From the NCBI GenBank assembly GCA_944381395.1, contig CALWKY010000054.1, forward strand, positions 1-47,679: a stretch of 47,679 nt of DNA, read 5' to 3'. Within the stretch, counting starts at the first letter, position 1; each line of letters opens with the position of its first letter. Under the pieces are notes generated by a model. The model did no database searches and was not told the origin of the DNA. It saw nothing but the letters and a program-made list of their open reading frames with translations. The translations under genes were made by a program, and so were the position numbers. Positions 18,229-27,215 of the stretch are shown piece after piece. The DNA is from an uncultured Lachnospiraceae bacterium (GTDB lineage: Bacteria > Bacillota > Clostridia > Lachnospirales > Anaerotignaceae).

Positions 18229-18237
18229 CTTTCTAAA

Positions 18238-19554
18238 TTATTCTTTTTCAAACCAATGAAATTTCAGTATACGGCTGGGTCTGCCATAATTCTCAATAAT
18301 GCTTTCTCCTATAATCTCACAACAACCCGCTTCTATCAATTTTACTAAAATGCGGTTCATGGTGCGATAGGTAAACCCACAAAGATCCGCTAATTCCTTA
18401 GAGGTACATTCTTTTTCCCCAAGCTTTACAGTACTACTATATACTTTATAAATTGTATTAATGCTTAAGTGACTTTCTTTCGCCAGTTTTGAAAAATCCT
18501 GATCCAATTGCTCTTTCAGTCGCTTCTCCCGTAAAAAAATAGGTCCTAAAGATTTGCCATTTGCAAAAAATACAAAGGCGCAGTCACCTTCTTCTCTGGA
18601 TAATTCAGCGCCGCGAGAAGCATTTTTTTGTGCTTCTGCCGCGGAATTCCCATATCCAACACCAATGGAAATATTTGTTACACCACATTCTCGCAGTAAA
18701 TCCAGAAAATAAAGCTGCTGCAACCCATTACTTTCTGCATCCATATACTTTCTTGTGGTAAAAATCAAAAATTCATGATCGCTTTTTTCTACCACTACCC
18801 CATCTACACGGTAACTAAAACGGTATATATTTTGCAGTACCTTTAAGCGGTTATTCAAAAATACATACTGGTCATCTCCTGTTACGGAATACTTACTAGA
18901 CAGATTCAATTCTACTACCATAGCCACAATCTCGTTTTCTCCGCTGACTTGCACATTATACCGCAGTTTCAATTTCTTAACTAATTCTATAATAATATTT
19001 GCTGTGGCTACCGTCTTTACACAGGGTATCCCCCATTTTTTCAGCTGCACATAGACTTCCGTCAATCCGGTAATACAGCAAGAAACATGATTTTCTTCAT
19101 AATTTCGTTTATGAAAGTCTAACAAATAATCTAAATACCCATCTTCTGTCAGTCTACGCTGCGCAATATATAAATGTCTTTTTTGGGGATCGATGCCGAT
19201 TTCATCATATGCTTCTTGCAGTACTTTTTCCGTATACGTATCAATGCTTAAATTTGTAATGTCCTTTTTTAATACACACTCCGCTTCTAATAAAGAGCGC
19301 AGCAGTATGCTGCCATGTCTTGGAATGTACTCCCATGGGACTTTCGGCATGAAATGTTTTTCACAAAGCTTAAAAGATGCAGCACCAGCAAATAGGATCA
19401 TATCCACTTCATCCTGAATTTGCGGAAAATAATCTAATACCTCATGATAAACCTGATAAACAATAGATGTTAGCTGTAACTCCGGGAAAAACTTCTTGAT
19501 GACTTCACACATCCGGTCCACAGTTCCTTTTGGACCAATTACACATAATTTCAT
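18238..19554 (-). CDS. Transcriptional regulator, paralog of regulator 1 (regulator 2)
   Basis: A 438-residue protein colinear with regulator 1 over its whole length. Shared blocks include YIPRHGSILLRSL / RIPRHERTLIKAL, LSIDTYTEKVL, VSCCITG, FSYRVDGVV, FLIFTTRK, SIGVGYGNSAAEA and the C-terminal CTSKELADLCGFTYRTMNRILVKL with GRPSRILKF. Identity is clearly below that between the deacylases, so this is an older duplication. The conserved Cys-Cys pair in VSCCITG (near residue 160) could be functional. It lies 110 bp downstream of M20 peptidase 1 on the same strand and may be co-transcribed with it. I infer that the two regulators divide control of the deacylase and M20 genes. Confidence 0.7.
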   Translation of the reverse strand: MKLCVIGPKGTVDRMCEVIKKFFPELQLTSIVYQVYHEVLDYFPQIQDEVDMILFAGAASFKLCEKHFMPKVPWEYIPRHGSILLRSLLEAECVLKKDITNLSIDTYTEKVLQEAYDEIGIDPQKRHLYIAQRRLTEDGYLDYLLDFHKRNYEENHVSCCITGLTEVYVQLKKWGIPCVKTVATANIIIELVKKLKLRYNVQVSGENEIVAMVVELNLSSKYSVTGDDQYVFLNNRLKVLQNIYRFSYRVDGVVVEKSDHEFLIFTTRKYMDAESNGLQQLYFLDLLRECGVTNISIGVGYGNSAAEAQKNASRGAELSREEGDCAFVFFANGKSLGPIFLREKRLKEQLDQDFSKLAKESHLSINTIYKVYSSTVKLGEKECTSKELADLCGFTYRTMNRILVKLIEAGCCEIIGESIIENYGRPSRILKFHWFEKE

Positions 19555-19664
19555 CTTGCTTTTCCTCCCCTTCTTCTTTTGTCTCTCTTACCAATAAATT
19601 TCTTCTACCCCTAATTTATGCCGCTGCACGCTTCATTTCCTATCTTTCCCGTCTGTGATGCTTT

Positions 19665-20843
19665 TCAGTTTTCATATGGTTTTGTATGCCCCACTGCCAA
19701 AATAGATAATGCTAATAATTTTGCACGTTCTGTCAAGCTATACAGCCAGATATATTCTTTGGAGCTGTGGTTTAACTCTCCTCTCGCACCCATAGCGCAA
19801 ACAGTAGGTGCACCAGCGCAACTGGTAAAGCAAGAATCCGAGCCAGCACCAACCCCAATGGCTGCAATTTCTATCCCCAGCTTCTTGCCCTGTGCATGCA
19901 CAATTTCATACAGCCATTCATTCTTTTGGGTTCGTTCCATCGGGATATATGCTTTTTGGGGATTATAATCCAACTTTGTGGTAGTACGCGGCACATAAGT
20001 TTTTTCACATATTTCCTGCAAAGCCGCTTGAATTTTCGGTCCCGCTTCCACTGTTTTAAAGCGGAAATCGCCTTCCATCTCCGCATGTGCCGCAATGCCA
20101 TTGGCTGCTACGCCGCCCCGTATAATCCCCGCATTAAATGAAATATTGTCATCTGTATCTGCAAAGCGGTACAAGTCAGCCAGCTTAAATACCAATTCCC
20201 GGATTGCACTGGCACCCTTTTGCGGATCTTTGCCAGAGTGAGCCGCAATACCATCCACATATATTTTAGGCAAATATGCGCCTGTTCTGCTCAATACCAC
20301 AGAACCGCTATCCGCGCCAGTCTCCATATTGAATACGGCATCTTTATCCTTTGCCAGATCCAAATACATTTTTGCAGCATCGGAATGCTGATGCGCATAT
20401 TCTTCATCTCCAGAGAAGAAAATCGTTATATCATTTTCAAACAAATCTGTTTCAATCAGCGATTTCACCGTATAGAGCGCAATAGTAATGCCGCTTTTCA
20501 TGTCCAATACACCGGGACCATAAGCTTTTTCTGCATCCATGGAAAATGGTCTTTCTTCCGCAGTACCCTTTGGGAAAACTGTATCCATATGACCAATAAT
20601 CATTATTTTTTTCGGATTTTTTGCATTCCCTGCTCTTTTTGCAATGATATGGGTTACAACTCCCGGCACTTCCGGATAAGACACCTCAAATCCCAATTCT
20701 AAAAGAAATTCTCCAATTACATGGGCAACTTTGTTTATGCCCTCTGGGCAATCCGCATTGCTGTCAATATTAACTAAAGTTTGGAGCATGTTTATCATTT
20801 CGTTATTATAATCATCAATCGCCAACAAAAGTTTTTCTTCCAT
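19665..20843 (-). CDS. M20-family metallopeptidase (glutamate carboxypeptidase type), paralog 1
   Basis: A 392-residue di-zinc hydrolase of the ArgE/DapE/carboxypeptidase G2 group. Recognisable elements are GHMDTVF (His85, Asp87), GPGVLDMKSG (bridging Asp114), GDEE (catalytic Glu147 and metal ligand Glu148), METGAD (residues 173-178), the dimerisation-domain AAHSG, and ELNH (His359). Such enzymes remove C-terminal Glu or other amino acids from N-acylated or dipeptide substrates. No signal peptide, so it acts in the cytosol. The start follows a strong AAGGAGTG site. First of three paralogs; regulator 2 follows it. Confidence 0.85.
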   Translation of the reverse strand: MEEKLLLAIDDYNNEMINMLQTLVNIDSNADCPEGINKVAHVIGEFLLELGFEVSYPEVPGVVTHIIAKRAGNAKNPKKIMIIGHMDTVFPKGTAEERPFSMDAEKAYGPGVLDMKSGITIALYTVKSLIETDLFENDITIFFSGDEEYAHQHSDAAKMYLDLAKDKDAVFNMETGADSGSVVLSRTGAYLPKIYVDGIAAHSGKDPQKGASAIRELVFKLADLYRFADTDDNISFNAGIIRGGVAANGIAAHAEMEGDFRFKTVEAGPKIQAALQEICEKTYVPRTTTKLDYNPQKAYIPMERTQKNEWLYEIVHAQGKKLGIEIAAIGVGAGSDSCFTSCAGAPTVCAMGARGELNHSSKEYIWLYSLTERAKLLALSILAVGHTKPYEN

Positions 20844-21127
20844 TTTATTTGCACTCCTTCCTTATTCAAGTTATATGACAGGGTTGTTTCAAAATACATC
20901 TTTTAAGTTAATTTTATCATAAAACTTATATCATAGAAATAGAAAAATAGTTATATTTATAATTATTTTCTCTTTTCTTCCTTTTTGAGATCTGCCATTA
21001 TATATAAATCGAATTATTTTTAGAACAAAACAGGAAGTTTCTTGTTTAGAATTGACAGTTTTTTTCATTCGCAGTATAGTTTTCATAAGAAGTTGCATGA
21101 ACGGGAATGCTATGGGAGGAAAATAAT

Positions 21128-21445
21128 ATGGAATTGATGAACAGCTTGCTGGATTGGATTGTGGAAGCCGCTATTTTGCTTTTTGAATATACCGGTGTGG
21201 TCGTTATCATTGTTACCGGCATTCAAGGAATCATCTCTTATATAAAGCGAGATACAGAAACCCGGTTAAAGCTGGGAAAAGGCTTAGCCATGGGTTTGGA
21301 ATTTAAGCTGGGCAGTGAAATCCTCCGTACCGTTGTTGTACGGGAACTAAGCGAAATTGCCATTGTAGGTGCCATTATTCTGCTGCGTGCCGCTTTAACC
21401 ATTTTAATCCATTGGGAGATCAAAAACGAAGAAAAAGAACAATAA
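21128..21445 (+). CDS. DUF1622-family small membrane protein
   Basis: A 105-residue protein with two or three hydrophobic segments (AILLFEYTGVVVIIVTGI near the N-terminus and IAIVGAIILLRAALTILIHW near the C-terminus) around a basic cytosolic loop (IKRDTETRLKLGKGLAMGLEFKLGSEIL). The arrangement and the LxxGLEFKLGxEILRTVVVR motif are typical of DUF1622. Function of the family is not established. ATG at 21128 is preferred because GGGAGG lies 8 nt upstream. It is inserted between two convergent M20 genes and ends in a bidirectional terminator. Confidence 0.8.
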   Translation: MELMNSLLDWIVEAAILLFEYTGVVVIIVTGIQGIISYIKRDTETRLKLGKGLAMGLEFKLGSEILRTVVVRELSEIAIVGAIILLRAALTILIHWEIKNEEKEQ

Positions 21446-21481
21446 AAAAACGTTTCCCTGATACCAGGGAAACGTTTTTTT
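21444..21481. terminator. Bidirectional terminator
   Basis: AAAAAAACGTTTCCCTG (21444-21460) pairs with CAGGGAAACGTTTTTTT (21465-21481), loop of four. It serves the DUF1622 gene on plus and M20 paralog 2 on minus. Confidence 0.95.
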
Positions 21482-21484
21482 CGG

Positions 21485-22645
21485 TTATACAGAAAGAATA
21501 GACAATGCGAGCACTTTTGCTTTCTCAGTCAAACTATACAGCCAAATATATTCTTTTGCGCCGTGATTCAATTCACCTCTTGCACCCATTGCGCAAACTG
21601 TAGGCGCGCCAACCACAGCTGTATAGCAAGAGTCAGAACCCGCGCCAACTGCAATTCCTTTGATGTCAATGCCCACTTTTTCTCCCTGCGCATGCACAAT
21701 CTCAAAAAGCTTCATGCTTTCTTCGCTGCATTCCATCGGGATAAATCCTCTCTTGGGATCCAGGGTAAGTTTGGTGTGTGTTCTGGGTACATATGTTTTT
21801 CCATTGCAGATTTCATCCACCGCTTTTAAAATCTTTGGACCAGCTTCCACTTTCTTATAACGGAAGTCTGCATAACATTCTGCATGCGCCGCAATGCCAT
21901 TGGCTGCTACACCGCCCTTAATGATGCCGGCATTAAAGGCAATATCATCATCCGTATCACTGAAATTGTACAAATCAACCAGTTTAAATACCAATTCCCG
22001 AATGGCGCTAGCGCCTTTTTCCGGATCCTTGCCAGAATGGGCAGCAATACCTTCTACAATAATTTCCGGATAATAAATACCAGTTCTGCTTAATACAACA
22101 GATCCGCTGTCCGCGCCAGTTTCCATATTAAATACAGCATCTTGACCAGTTGCGACTTCTTTGATTTTCTCTACTGCATCTGTATATGCATGACCACATT
22201 CTTCATCGCCTGCTAAAAGAACAGTCACGTTATTTTCAAACATCTCTAACTCATCCATTGCTTTCAGTGCATACAGCGCAATGGTAATACCACTTTTCAT
22301 ATCCAATACACCAGGACCATATGCTTTCTCATTATCCATAGAAAACGGTCTGTCTGCAGCAGTTCCTTTGGGAAATACCGTGTCCATATGCCCTAGTATC
22401 ATTACATTTTTTGCATCAGGTTTACTGCCTTTTCTTTTTGCCAATACATGTGTTGCAATACCAGGTGTTTCTAAATATTCTACCTCAAACTTCAAGTCTT
22501 TCAGAAAATTGCCGATGATTGCTGCCACTTCATGAATACCTTCCGGGCAATCCATGCCGCTATCAATGTTAACCATGGATTTTAAAGTCTCAATCATGCT
22601 GTCATAGTAACCATCGATTTTTTCCATTATAGCCTTTTCATTCAT
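21485..22645 (-). CDS. M20-family metallopeptidase, paralog 2
   Basis: A 386-residue paralog of the M20 enzyme at 19665-20843, with the same motifs: GHMDTVF, GPGVLDMKSG, GDEE, METGAD, AAHSG and ELNHGAKEYIWL. The start chosen (MNEKAIMEK) is 10 nt behind AAGGGAG; an in-frame ATG ten codons earlier overlaps that site. Similarity to paralog 1 is high along the whole length. It has its own upstream region and a separate terminator, so it can be regulated separately from the others. Confidence 0.85.
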   Translation of the reverse strand: MNEKAIMEKIDGYYDSMIETLKSMVNIDSGMDCPEGIHEVAAIIGNFLKDLKFEVEYLETPGIATHVLAKRKGSKPDAKNVMILGHMDTVFPKGTAADRPFSMDNEKAYGPGVLDMKSGITIALYALKAMDELEMFENNVTVLLAGDEECGHAYTDAVEKIKEVATGQDAVFNMETGADSGSVVLSRTGIYYPEIIVEGIAAHSGKDPEKGASAIRELVFKLVDLYNFSDTDDDIAFNAGIIKGGVAANGIAAHAECYADFRYKKVEAGPKILKAVDEICNGKTYVPRTHTKLTLDPKRGFIPMECSEESMKLFEIVHAQGEKVGIDIKGIAVGAGSDSCYTAVVGAPTVCAMGARGELNHGAKEYIWLYSLTEKAKVLALSILSV

Positions 22646-23059
22646 GATAAAAACACTCCCTTCCCTGATTTGCATTTAATAATGAAATTGTAGATATTGC
22701 CATTTTTAGAAAATAAAATCATTGAAATAAAAGACAAATTAGAAATATTATTTTCATTCATTCCAAACTTTACCCGTCTATTCCAACAAAATTACTTCCT
22801 TCTTATAACTATATGATACATTTTTGAACAATGCCATAATAGCCCCGAAATATGCCCTTTAGTTCTTACATAGAAAAAGTGCCCTTTTGGCAGCTTTTTT
22901 TACGAAATTACTAGATTTTTTCAGAGGATCTGCAATGGAAATTTTTCTATCAAAATAATTCCAACAAAATAAAATCGCGGGAATTCCCTGTATTGCAAGA
23001 ATTCCCGCGGTATTTATTTTCTTATGAAGTTCCCTTAGGGAACGCTTCCTTTGATAAAT
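22646..23059. other. Intergenic region between M20 paralogs 2 and 3
   Basis: A 414-base AT-rich gap on which no gene is seen. It must hold the promoter of paralog 2 (minus strand) and contains palindromic element copy A at 22943-23028 behind paralog 3. Confidence 0.6.
22943..23028 (-). repeat. Palindromic element, copy A
   Basis: One of four related elements of about 85 bp. Read on the minus strand it begins TTCATAAGAAAAT, has an inverted pair CGCGGGAATTC / GAATTCCCGCG (22977-23008), then ATTTTATTTT and GTTGGAATT. The far end is degenerate (TTTTGATAG instead of TTTTCTTATGAA). It lies 31 nt after the stop of M20 paralog 3 and probably terminates it. Confidence 0.7.
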
Positions 23060-24232
23060 TTATTTTACAGCCATAACAGACAAACCTAAAATTTTCGCTC
23101 TTTCTGTTAAACTATACAGCCACAGATATTCCTGTGCAGAATGGTTCAGCTCGCCTCTGCCGCCCATAGCACAAACAGAAGGAGCGCCTGCTTCATAGGT
23201 CGCATTGGAGTCCGCACCAGCACCTACGCGAATAGGTTGAATATCTACCCCAATCTTTTCGCCCTGGGCATGGACTACATCAAACAGCTTCATTACTTTT
23301 TCATCGGGCTCTAAGGGGAACGTAAATCCTCTGTTGGGGTCCATCACATAGGTAGTGGTTGTTCTGGGATCATATTTCTTCGCGCAGATTTCTTTCATTG
23401 CCTCAATGATCTTAGGACCGCTTTCTACCTTACTCCAGCGGAAGTCGCCCTGCATCTGGGCATGGGCAGGAATACCATTTGCAACGATACCGCCTTTAAT
23501 AATACCGCAGTTAAATGTAATATCATCATCTGCTGCTGCAAAAGCATAGCAGTCTTCAATCTTTTTCATCAGTTCCAGAATGGCACTGGCACCCTTTTGC
23601 GGATCTTTGCCGGAATGTGCTGCAATACCTTCTACATCAATAATAGGATAGAAAATTGCTTTTCTGCCAACTACTACGGAGCCATTGTCTGCACCGGTTT
23701 CCATATTAAATACAGCATTTTTATTTTTTGCTTCTGCCTTAAAGAGGGCTTTCGCGTCTGTACGAGGATGACCAGGTTCTTCATCCCCCGCAAACATAAC
23801 GGTCACATGGTTATGATATAGATCCAATTCATCCATTGCCTTTAACGCATACAGGGCGATGGTAATACCACTCTTCATATCCAGCACACCCGGTCCGTAA
23901 GCTTTTTCGCCTTCAATGGTAAACGGTCTTTCTGCGGCAGTACCCTTCGGAAATACAGTATCCATATGACCAATGATCATAACTTCCTTTGCATCGGGGT
24001 TAGCACTTCTTCTGGTTGCTTTCACATGGGTGCAGATACCAGGATATTCCAGATATTCCACCTGAAAATGAATATTCTTTAAGAAATCGCCGATAATATG
24101 TGCTACCTGTTCGATTCCTTCCGGATTATCCTCACCAGAATCAATATTTACCATGCTCTTTAAGGTTTCTACCATATCGTCATAGTAAGTATCCACCTTT
24201 TCCACAAACTTTTGTTCCATTTCGTTCATCAT
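23060..24232 (-). CDS. M20-family metallopeptidase, paralog 3
   Basis: A 390-residue M20 enzyme, the most divergent of the three. Motifs are present: GHMDTVF, GPGVLDMKSG, GDEE (followed by PGHPRTDA rather than the CGHAYTDA of paralog 2), METGAD, AAHSG and ELNHSAQEYLWL. It differs near the C-terminus (GAGADSNATYEAGAP against GAGSDSCYTAVVGAP), which may alter the substrate pocket. The site AAAGGAGG precedes the ATG. Followed by a palindromic element instead of a simple terminator. The right-hand border of the amino-acid locus. Confidence 0.85.
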   Translation of the reverse strand: MMNEMEQKFVEKVDTYYDDMVETLKSMVNIDSGEDNPEGIEQVAHIIGDFLKNIHFQVEYLEYPGICTHVKATRRSANPDAKEVMIIGHMDTVFPKGTAAERPFTIEGEKAYGPGVLDMKSGITIALYALKAMDELDLYHNHVTVMFAGDEEPGHPRTDAKALFKAEAKNKNAVFNMETGADNGSVVVGRKAIFYPIIDVEGIAAHSGKDPQKGASAILELMKKIEDCYAFAAADDDITFNCGIIKGGIVANGIPAHAQMQGDFRWSKVESGPKIIEAMKEICAKKYDPRTTTTYVMDPNRGFTFPLEPDEKVMKLFDVVHAQGEKIGVDIQPIRVGAGADSNATYEAGAPSVCAMGGRGELNHSAQEYLWLYSLTERAKILGLSVMAVK

Positions 24233-24452
24233 AAATACTTCAGCCTCCTTTGGTTGTCACCACACACAGCGATGCTGCAGATACCATCCGGAAAACAAAC
24301 TCTTTTGAATAGAGTATGTATTCACGAAGATGTTACGATTATGCAGAGAAACAAAAAATACCCCAAATATGTCTTTATTATAATACAATTTGCTATGCCT
24401 TAATAGTACCATAACCTGTCCTTAAACAAAATTATTGGCAAAAATAGACAAT

Positions 24453-25286
24453 TTACATTTTTTCCAATACATTTATCAGAGGGTTTAACGCTTCTTCCCA
24501 TGCGCCAGGCAGTTCCTCCAAACAGCCTTCATCTGCCAGCTGTGCCATTTGCGGCAAAATGGGCAGCCGGCAAACCACGTCAATTCCCTCTGCTGCAGCC
24601 AATTCTTCCGCACTGCTTTTCCCAAAGATTTCATACTTACCGCCACAATCCGGACAGATAAAATAGGACATATTTTCTACCAATCCCAAAATGGGCACCT
24701 GCATTTTTTTAGCCATGGAAATCGCTTTCTGCACAATCATTTCAACTAAGCCCTGGGGAGAGGAAACAACCACAATGCCATCTACCGGAAGGGACTGGAA
24801 TACTGTTAACGGTACATCCCCTGTTCCAGGCGGCATATCAATAAACAAGTAATCCTCGTTTTCCCACAACACATCTTTCCAGAATTGCTGCACAACACCA
24901 CTAATCATAGGTCCTCGCCAAATGACAGGAGCTGTTTCTTCGTCCAAAATCAAGTTGGTGGATACCACATCAATTCCAGTTTTTGTTTTGGCAGGAACCA
25001 TCAACCCATCTTGTGTCACAAGTTTTTCCCGCAACCCAAATCCCTTGGGAATAGAAGGTCCCGTAATATCTCCATCCAAAATGCCGCACTGGTTGCCTTT
25101 GCGCTGCATTAAAACGGCCAAAGCCATAGAAACCATGCTTTTTCCGACGCCGCCTTTTCCGCTGACGATGCCAATCACTTTTTTAATATGGCTTTTTTGT
25201 GCCAACGGTACAGAAAAATCTTTTTCCTTTCTGCTGCCGCAATTTGCTGTACAGCTTTCGCAATGATGTGAACAAGAAGAACTCAT
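24453..25286 (-). CDS. Mrp/NBP35-type P-loop ATPase (Fe-S cluster carrier)
   Basis: A 277-residue ATPase of the Mrp/ApbC/NBP35 family, which hold and transfer iron-sulfur clusters in the cytosol. The deviant Walker A GKGGVGKS is at 43-50, with DGDITGPSIP and the DMPPGTGDVPLTVFQ segment typical of the family, and a CPDC pair near residue 212. The N-terminus carries extra Cys and His residues (CSHHCESCTANC, 5-16), as in NBP35-like forms rather than the DUF59-Mrp fusions. The start has GGAGTG upstream. It is a single gene, divergent from the HAD gene. Confidence 0.85.
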   Translation of the reverse strand: MSSSCSHHCESCTANCGSRKEKDFSVPLAQKSHIKKVIGIVSGKGGVGKSMVSMALAVLMQRKGNQCGILDGDITGPSIPKGFGLREKLVTQDGLMVPAKTKTGIDVVSTNLILDEETAPVIWRGPMISGVVQQFWKDVLWENEDYLFIDMPPGTGDVPLTVFQSLPVDGIVVVSSPQGLVEMIVQKAISMAKKMQVPILGLVENMSYFICPDCGGKYEIFGKSSAEELAAAEGIDVVCRLPILPQMAQLADEGCLEELPGAWEEALNPLINVLEKM

Positions 25287-25450
25287 CTTTTCACACTCCT
25301 TTTTCTTAAATGATGTTATGATATTGATTATACCTCTTTTTATAAGTTGTGAAAAGGAAAATACTTCCTACTTTTTTTCAAAATTCCCCTTTTCCTTCTT
25401 TCCAAAAACTGGTACACTACTTTTATCACGAAAAAAAGGAAGAGCATTCT

Positions 25451-26107
25451 ATGAAAATTCAAAATATTATATTTGATTTAGATGGTACACTGCTGGATTC
25501 CATGCCGGCATGGATGGGCACCGGCAAAGAATACTTAGAAAAATATGGTTACCCTGTCCCGGATGATCTGCAAAAACGCGTCCAAACTATGACATTATAT
25601 CAAACCGTAGACTATTTCCGCAAAGAGTTAGGTGTAGCGGAATCCTCTGAACATATTGTATCAGAGATCATTTCCTATGTAGCGGAAAAATACCGCTCCT
25701 CTATTCCAACAAAAGGACATGTACTGGAATTTTTGCAGACGCAAAAAAAGAAAGGGGTCCGTATGTCTATCCTGACAGCCTCCGAATCTGATTACGCACG
25801 TCCTGCCATTGAACGGCTGGGTATTAGCCCTTATATGGATCGGTTTGTAACGTGTACGGAACTGGGCTGTTTCAAAGGCGATGGCACACCTTATCTGGAA
25901 GTCATGCGTCAAATGGATGGAACGGTTGAAAATACTTTAGTCATTGAAGACGCCCTTTATGCCATTCGCGGTGCCAAAAAAGCCGGCTTCTTAGTTTATG
26001 CCATTGCAGATGCCATCACAGAACCAAAAGAAGCACCTGTTCGTGCAGAAGCCGATCTCTATTTCTATGATTTTCAAGAGTTATTAGATCAGAACTTACC
26101 ACAATAA
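25451..26107 (+). CDS. HAD-superfamily phosphatase (phosphoglycolate phosphatase-like)
   Basis: A 218-residue haloacid-dehalogenase family hydrolase. Motif I DLDGTLLDS holds the nucleophile Asp9 and Asp11, a helical cap follows (residues 17-80), motif II is LTAS, and motif IV is VIEDALYAIRGAKKAG. It is expected to dephosphorylate small phosphorylated metabolites; the exact substrate is unclear. ATG at 25451 is used because the phosphatase domain starts there; the upstream in-frame codons overlap the promoter region and have no homology. A strong terminator follows. Confidence 0.85.
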   Translation: MKIQNIIFDLDGTLLDSMPAWMGTGKEYLEKYGYPVPDDLQKRVQTMTLYQTVDYFRKELGVAESSEHIVSEIISYVAEKYRSSIPTKGHVLEFLQTQKKKGVRMSILTASESDYARPAIERLGISPYMDRFVTCTELGCFKGDGTPYLEVMRQMDGTVENTLVIEDALYAIRGAKKAGFLVYAIADAITEPKEAPVRAEADLYFYDFQELLDQNLPQ

Positions 26108-26166
26108 AAAGAAGGATGATTGACTCATCCTTCTTTTTTCTTTTTTCTTTTTTCTTTTTTCTTTTT
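26106..26166 (+). terminator. Terminator with a CTTTTTT repeat tract
   Basis: AAAAAGAAGGATGA (26106-26119) pairs with TCATCCTTCTTTTT (26125-26138). It runs into about five tandem copies of the heptamer CTTTTTT (26133-26166), a simple-sequence tract that may vary in length. Confidence 0.85.
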
Positions 26167-26171
26167 CCTAA

Positions 26172-26585
26172 TTAGATTGCAAGAACAGCGATTTCTGCAG
26201 GCAGAGTATCTTTTGCACGGCTTACGATCAATGTAATGTCCGTATTTGCCTCTTTGCAAATCTCATCCAGATCCTGAATAAACTTTACAAACTTATCATC
26301 GCCAGTTGCGTTGATCAGCTGATTTAAACCATCTACAAAAAGATGTTCAATATCGCTATTCTGAGAAAGGATACCGCAAATGAACCCTTCAAATACCGTA
26401 GGATCTTCCATTATGAATTTCTTTGTTTCTACAAAACGTACGCTGTAGTGCAGATTATACATCTGAGAGTTGTCATCATCAATGAAAACAACGGTGCCAT
26501 TTGCTACTTTGCTGGCTTCATTTGCCATTTCGATTAATCTTTTGGTTTTTCCTTCACCTTTCGCACCTGCAAGAATCTTTACCAT
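26172..26585 (-). CDS. Small P-loop ATPase of unknown role
   Basis: A 137-residue protein with an N-terminal Walker A, GAKGEGKT (residues 6-13), a Walker-B-like HLFVDGL near residue 100 and no further known domain. It would bind nucleotide in the cytosol. Small stand-alone proteins of this pattern occur in Clostridia, but I know of no assigned function. ATG at 26585 is preferred over an upstream one because GGGGGAG lies 7 nt before it. It faces the HAD gene and shares the intergenic terminator region. Confidence 0.65.
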   Translation of the reverse strand: MVKILAGAKGEGKTKRLIEMANEASKVANGTVVFIDDDNSQMYNLHYSVRFVETKKFIMEDPTVFEGFICGILSQNSDIEHLFVDGLNQLINATGDDKFVKFIQDLDEICKEANTDITLIVSRAKDTLPAEIAVLAI

Positions 26586-26798
26586 TGTAATCTCCCCCTT
26601 AAGTTGGAAATATGAACTTATCATTTTCTATAATTCGACTTGATCCATTTGTTCAAGGTCTTTTTATATTTAACATATTCTCTATAAAACCAGACAATCC
26701 TTTTTTTTCCGTATCATTTTTTACGAAAATAATAACTTTATCAAATCAGTACAAAATTATCTTGTTTTTTTCTGATTTCATCCGTAAAAAATGTCCAA

Positions 26799-27188
26799 TT
26801 ATAAAGATGTAATAAAGGCAATGACTTCTTCCGGCAAAAAACGTCTCCGGCTAAGCAGCATTTCCTTTGTTTCGCCCGCCTCCAGTGCACGTTCTGCCCC
26901 TTCCATCAGTATTTTATTTTTGCGGTTATGCAAACTGGATAAATAGTCTTTGGCACGGATCTTCCCATGATATTCCCCTTTTTGCTCCAGTTTTTCCAAC
27001 TCCCTCATCCATTTTTCAGCTTCTGCCAATTTATCGGCAACTTCTCGGAAAGATTGGGAAGTAATGGCTTTCTCCAGACATTCCTCCATCCGTTTTTGGA
27101 CAAAATGCAATGAAAATGTTTTTTCAGATGGCTTTCTTTTATTAGGCTGTTTTTTGGAGAATCCGTCTTTTTTTCCTGTTGATTTCAT
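26799..27188 (-). CDS. Hypothetical charged protein
   Basis: A 129-residue, strongly basic and acidic, probably helical protein (KKQPNKRKPSEKTFSLHF near the N-terminus; long Glu/Lys-rich helices after it). I recognise no domain and no membrane segment. It starts at an ATG behind GGGAGCGG, 27 nt downstream of the GNAT gene on the same strand, so the two are probably co-transcribed. The reading frame is long with a good site, which supports a real gene, but function is unknown. Confidence 0.5.
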   Translation of the reverse strand: MKSTGKKDGFSKKQPNKRKPSEKTFSLHFVQKRMEECLEKAITSQSFREVADKLAEAEKWMRELEKLEQKGEYHGKIRAKDYLSSLHNRKNKILMEGAERALEAGETKEMLLSRRRFLPEEVIAFITSL

Positions 27189-27215
27189 CAATTTTTCCGC
27201 TCCCTTATTTCTGTT

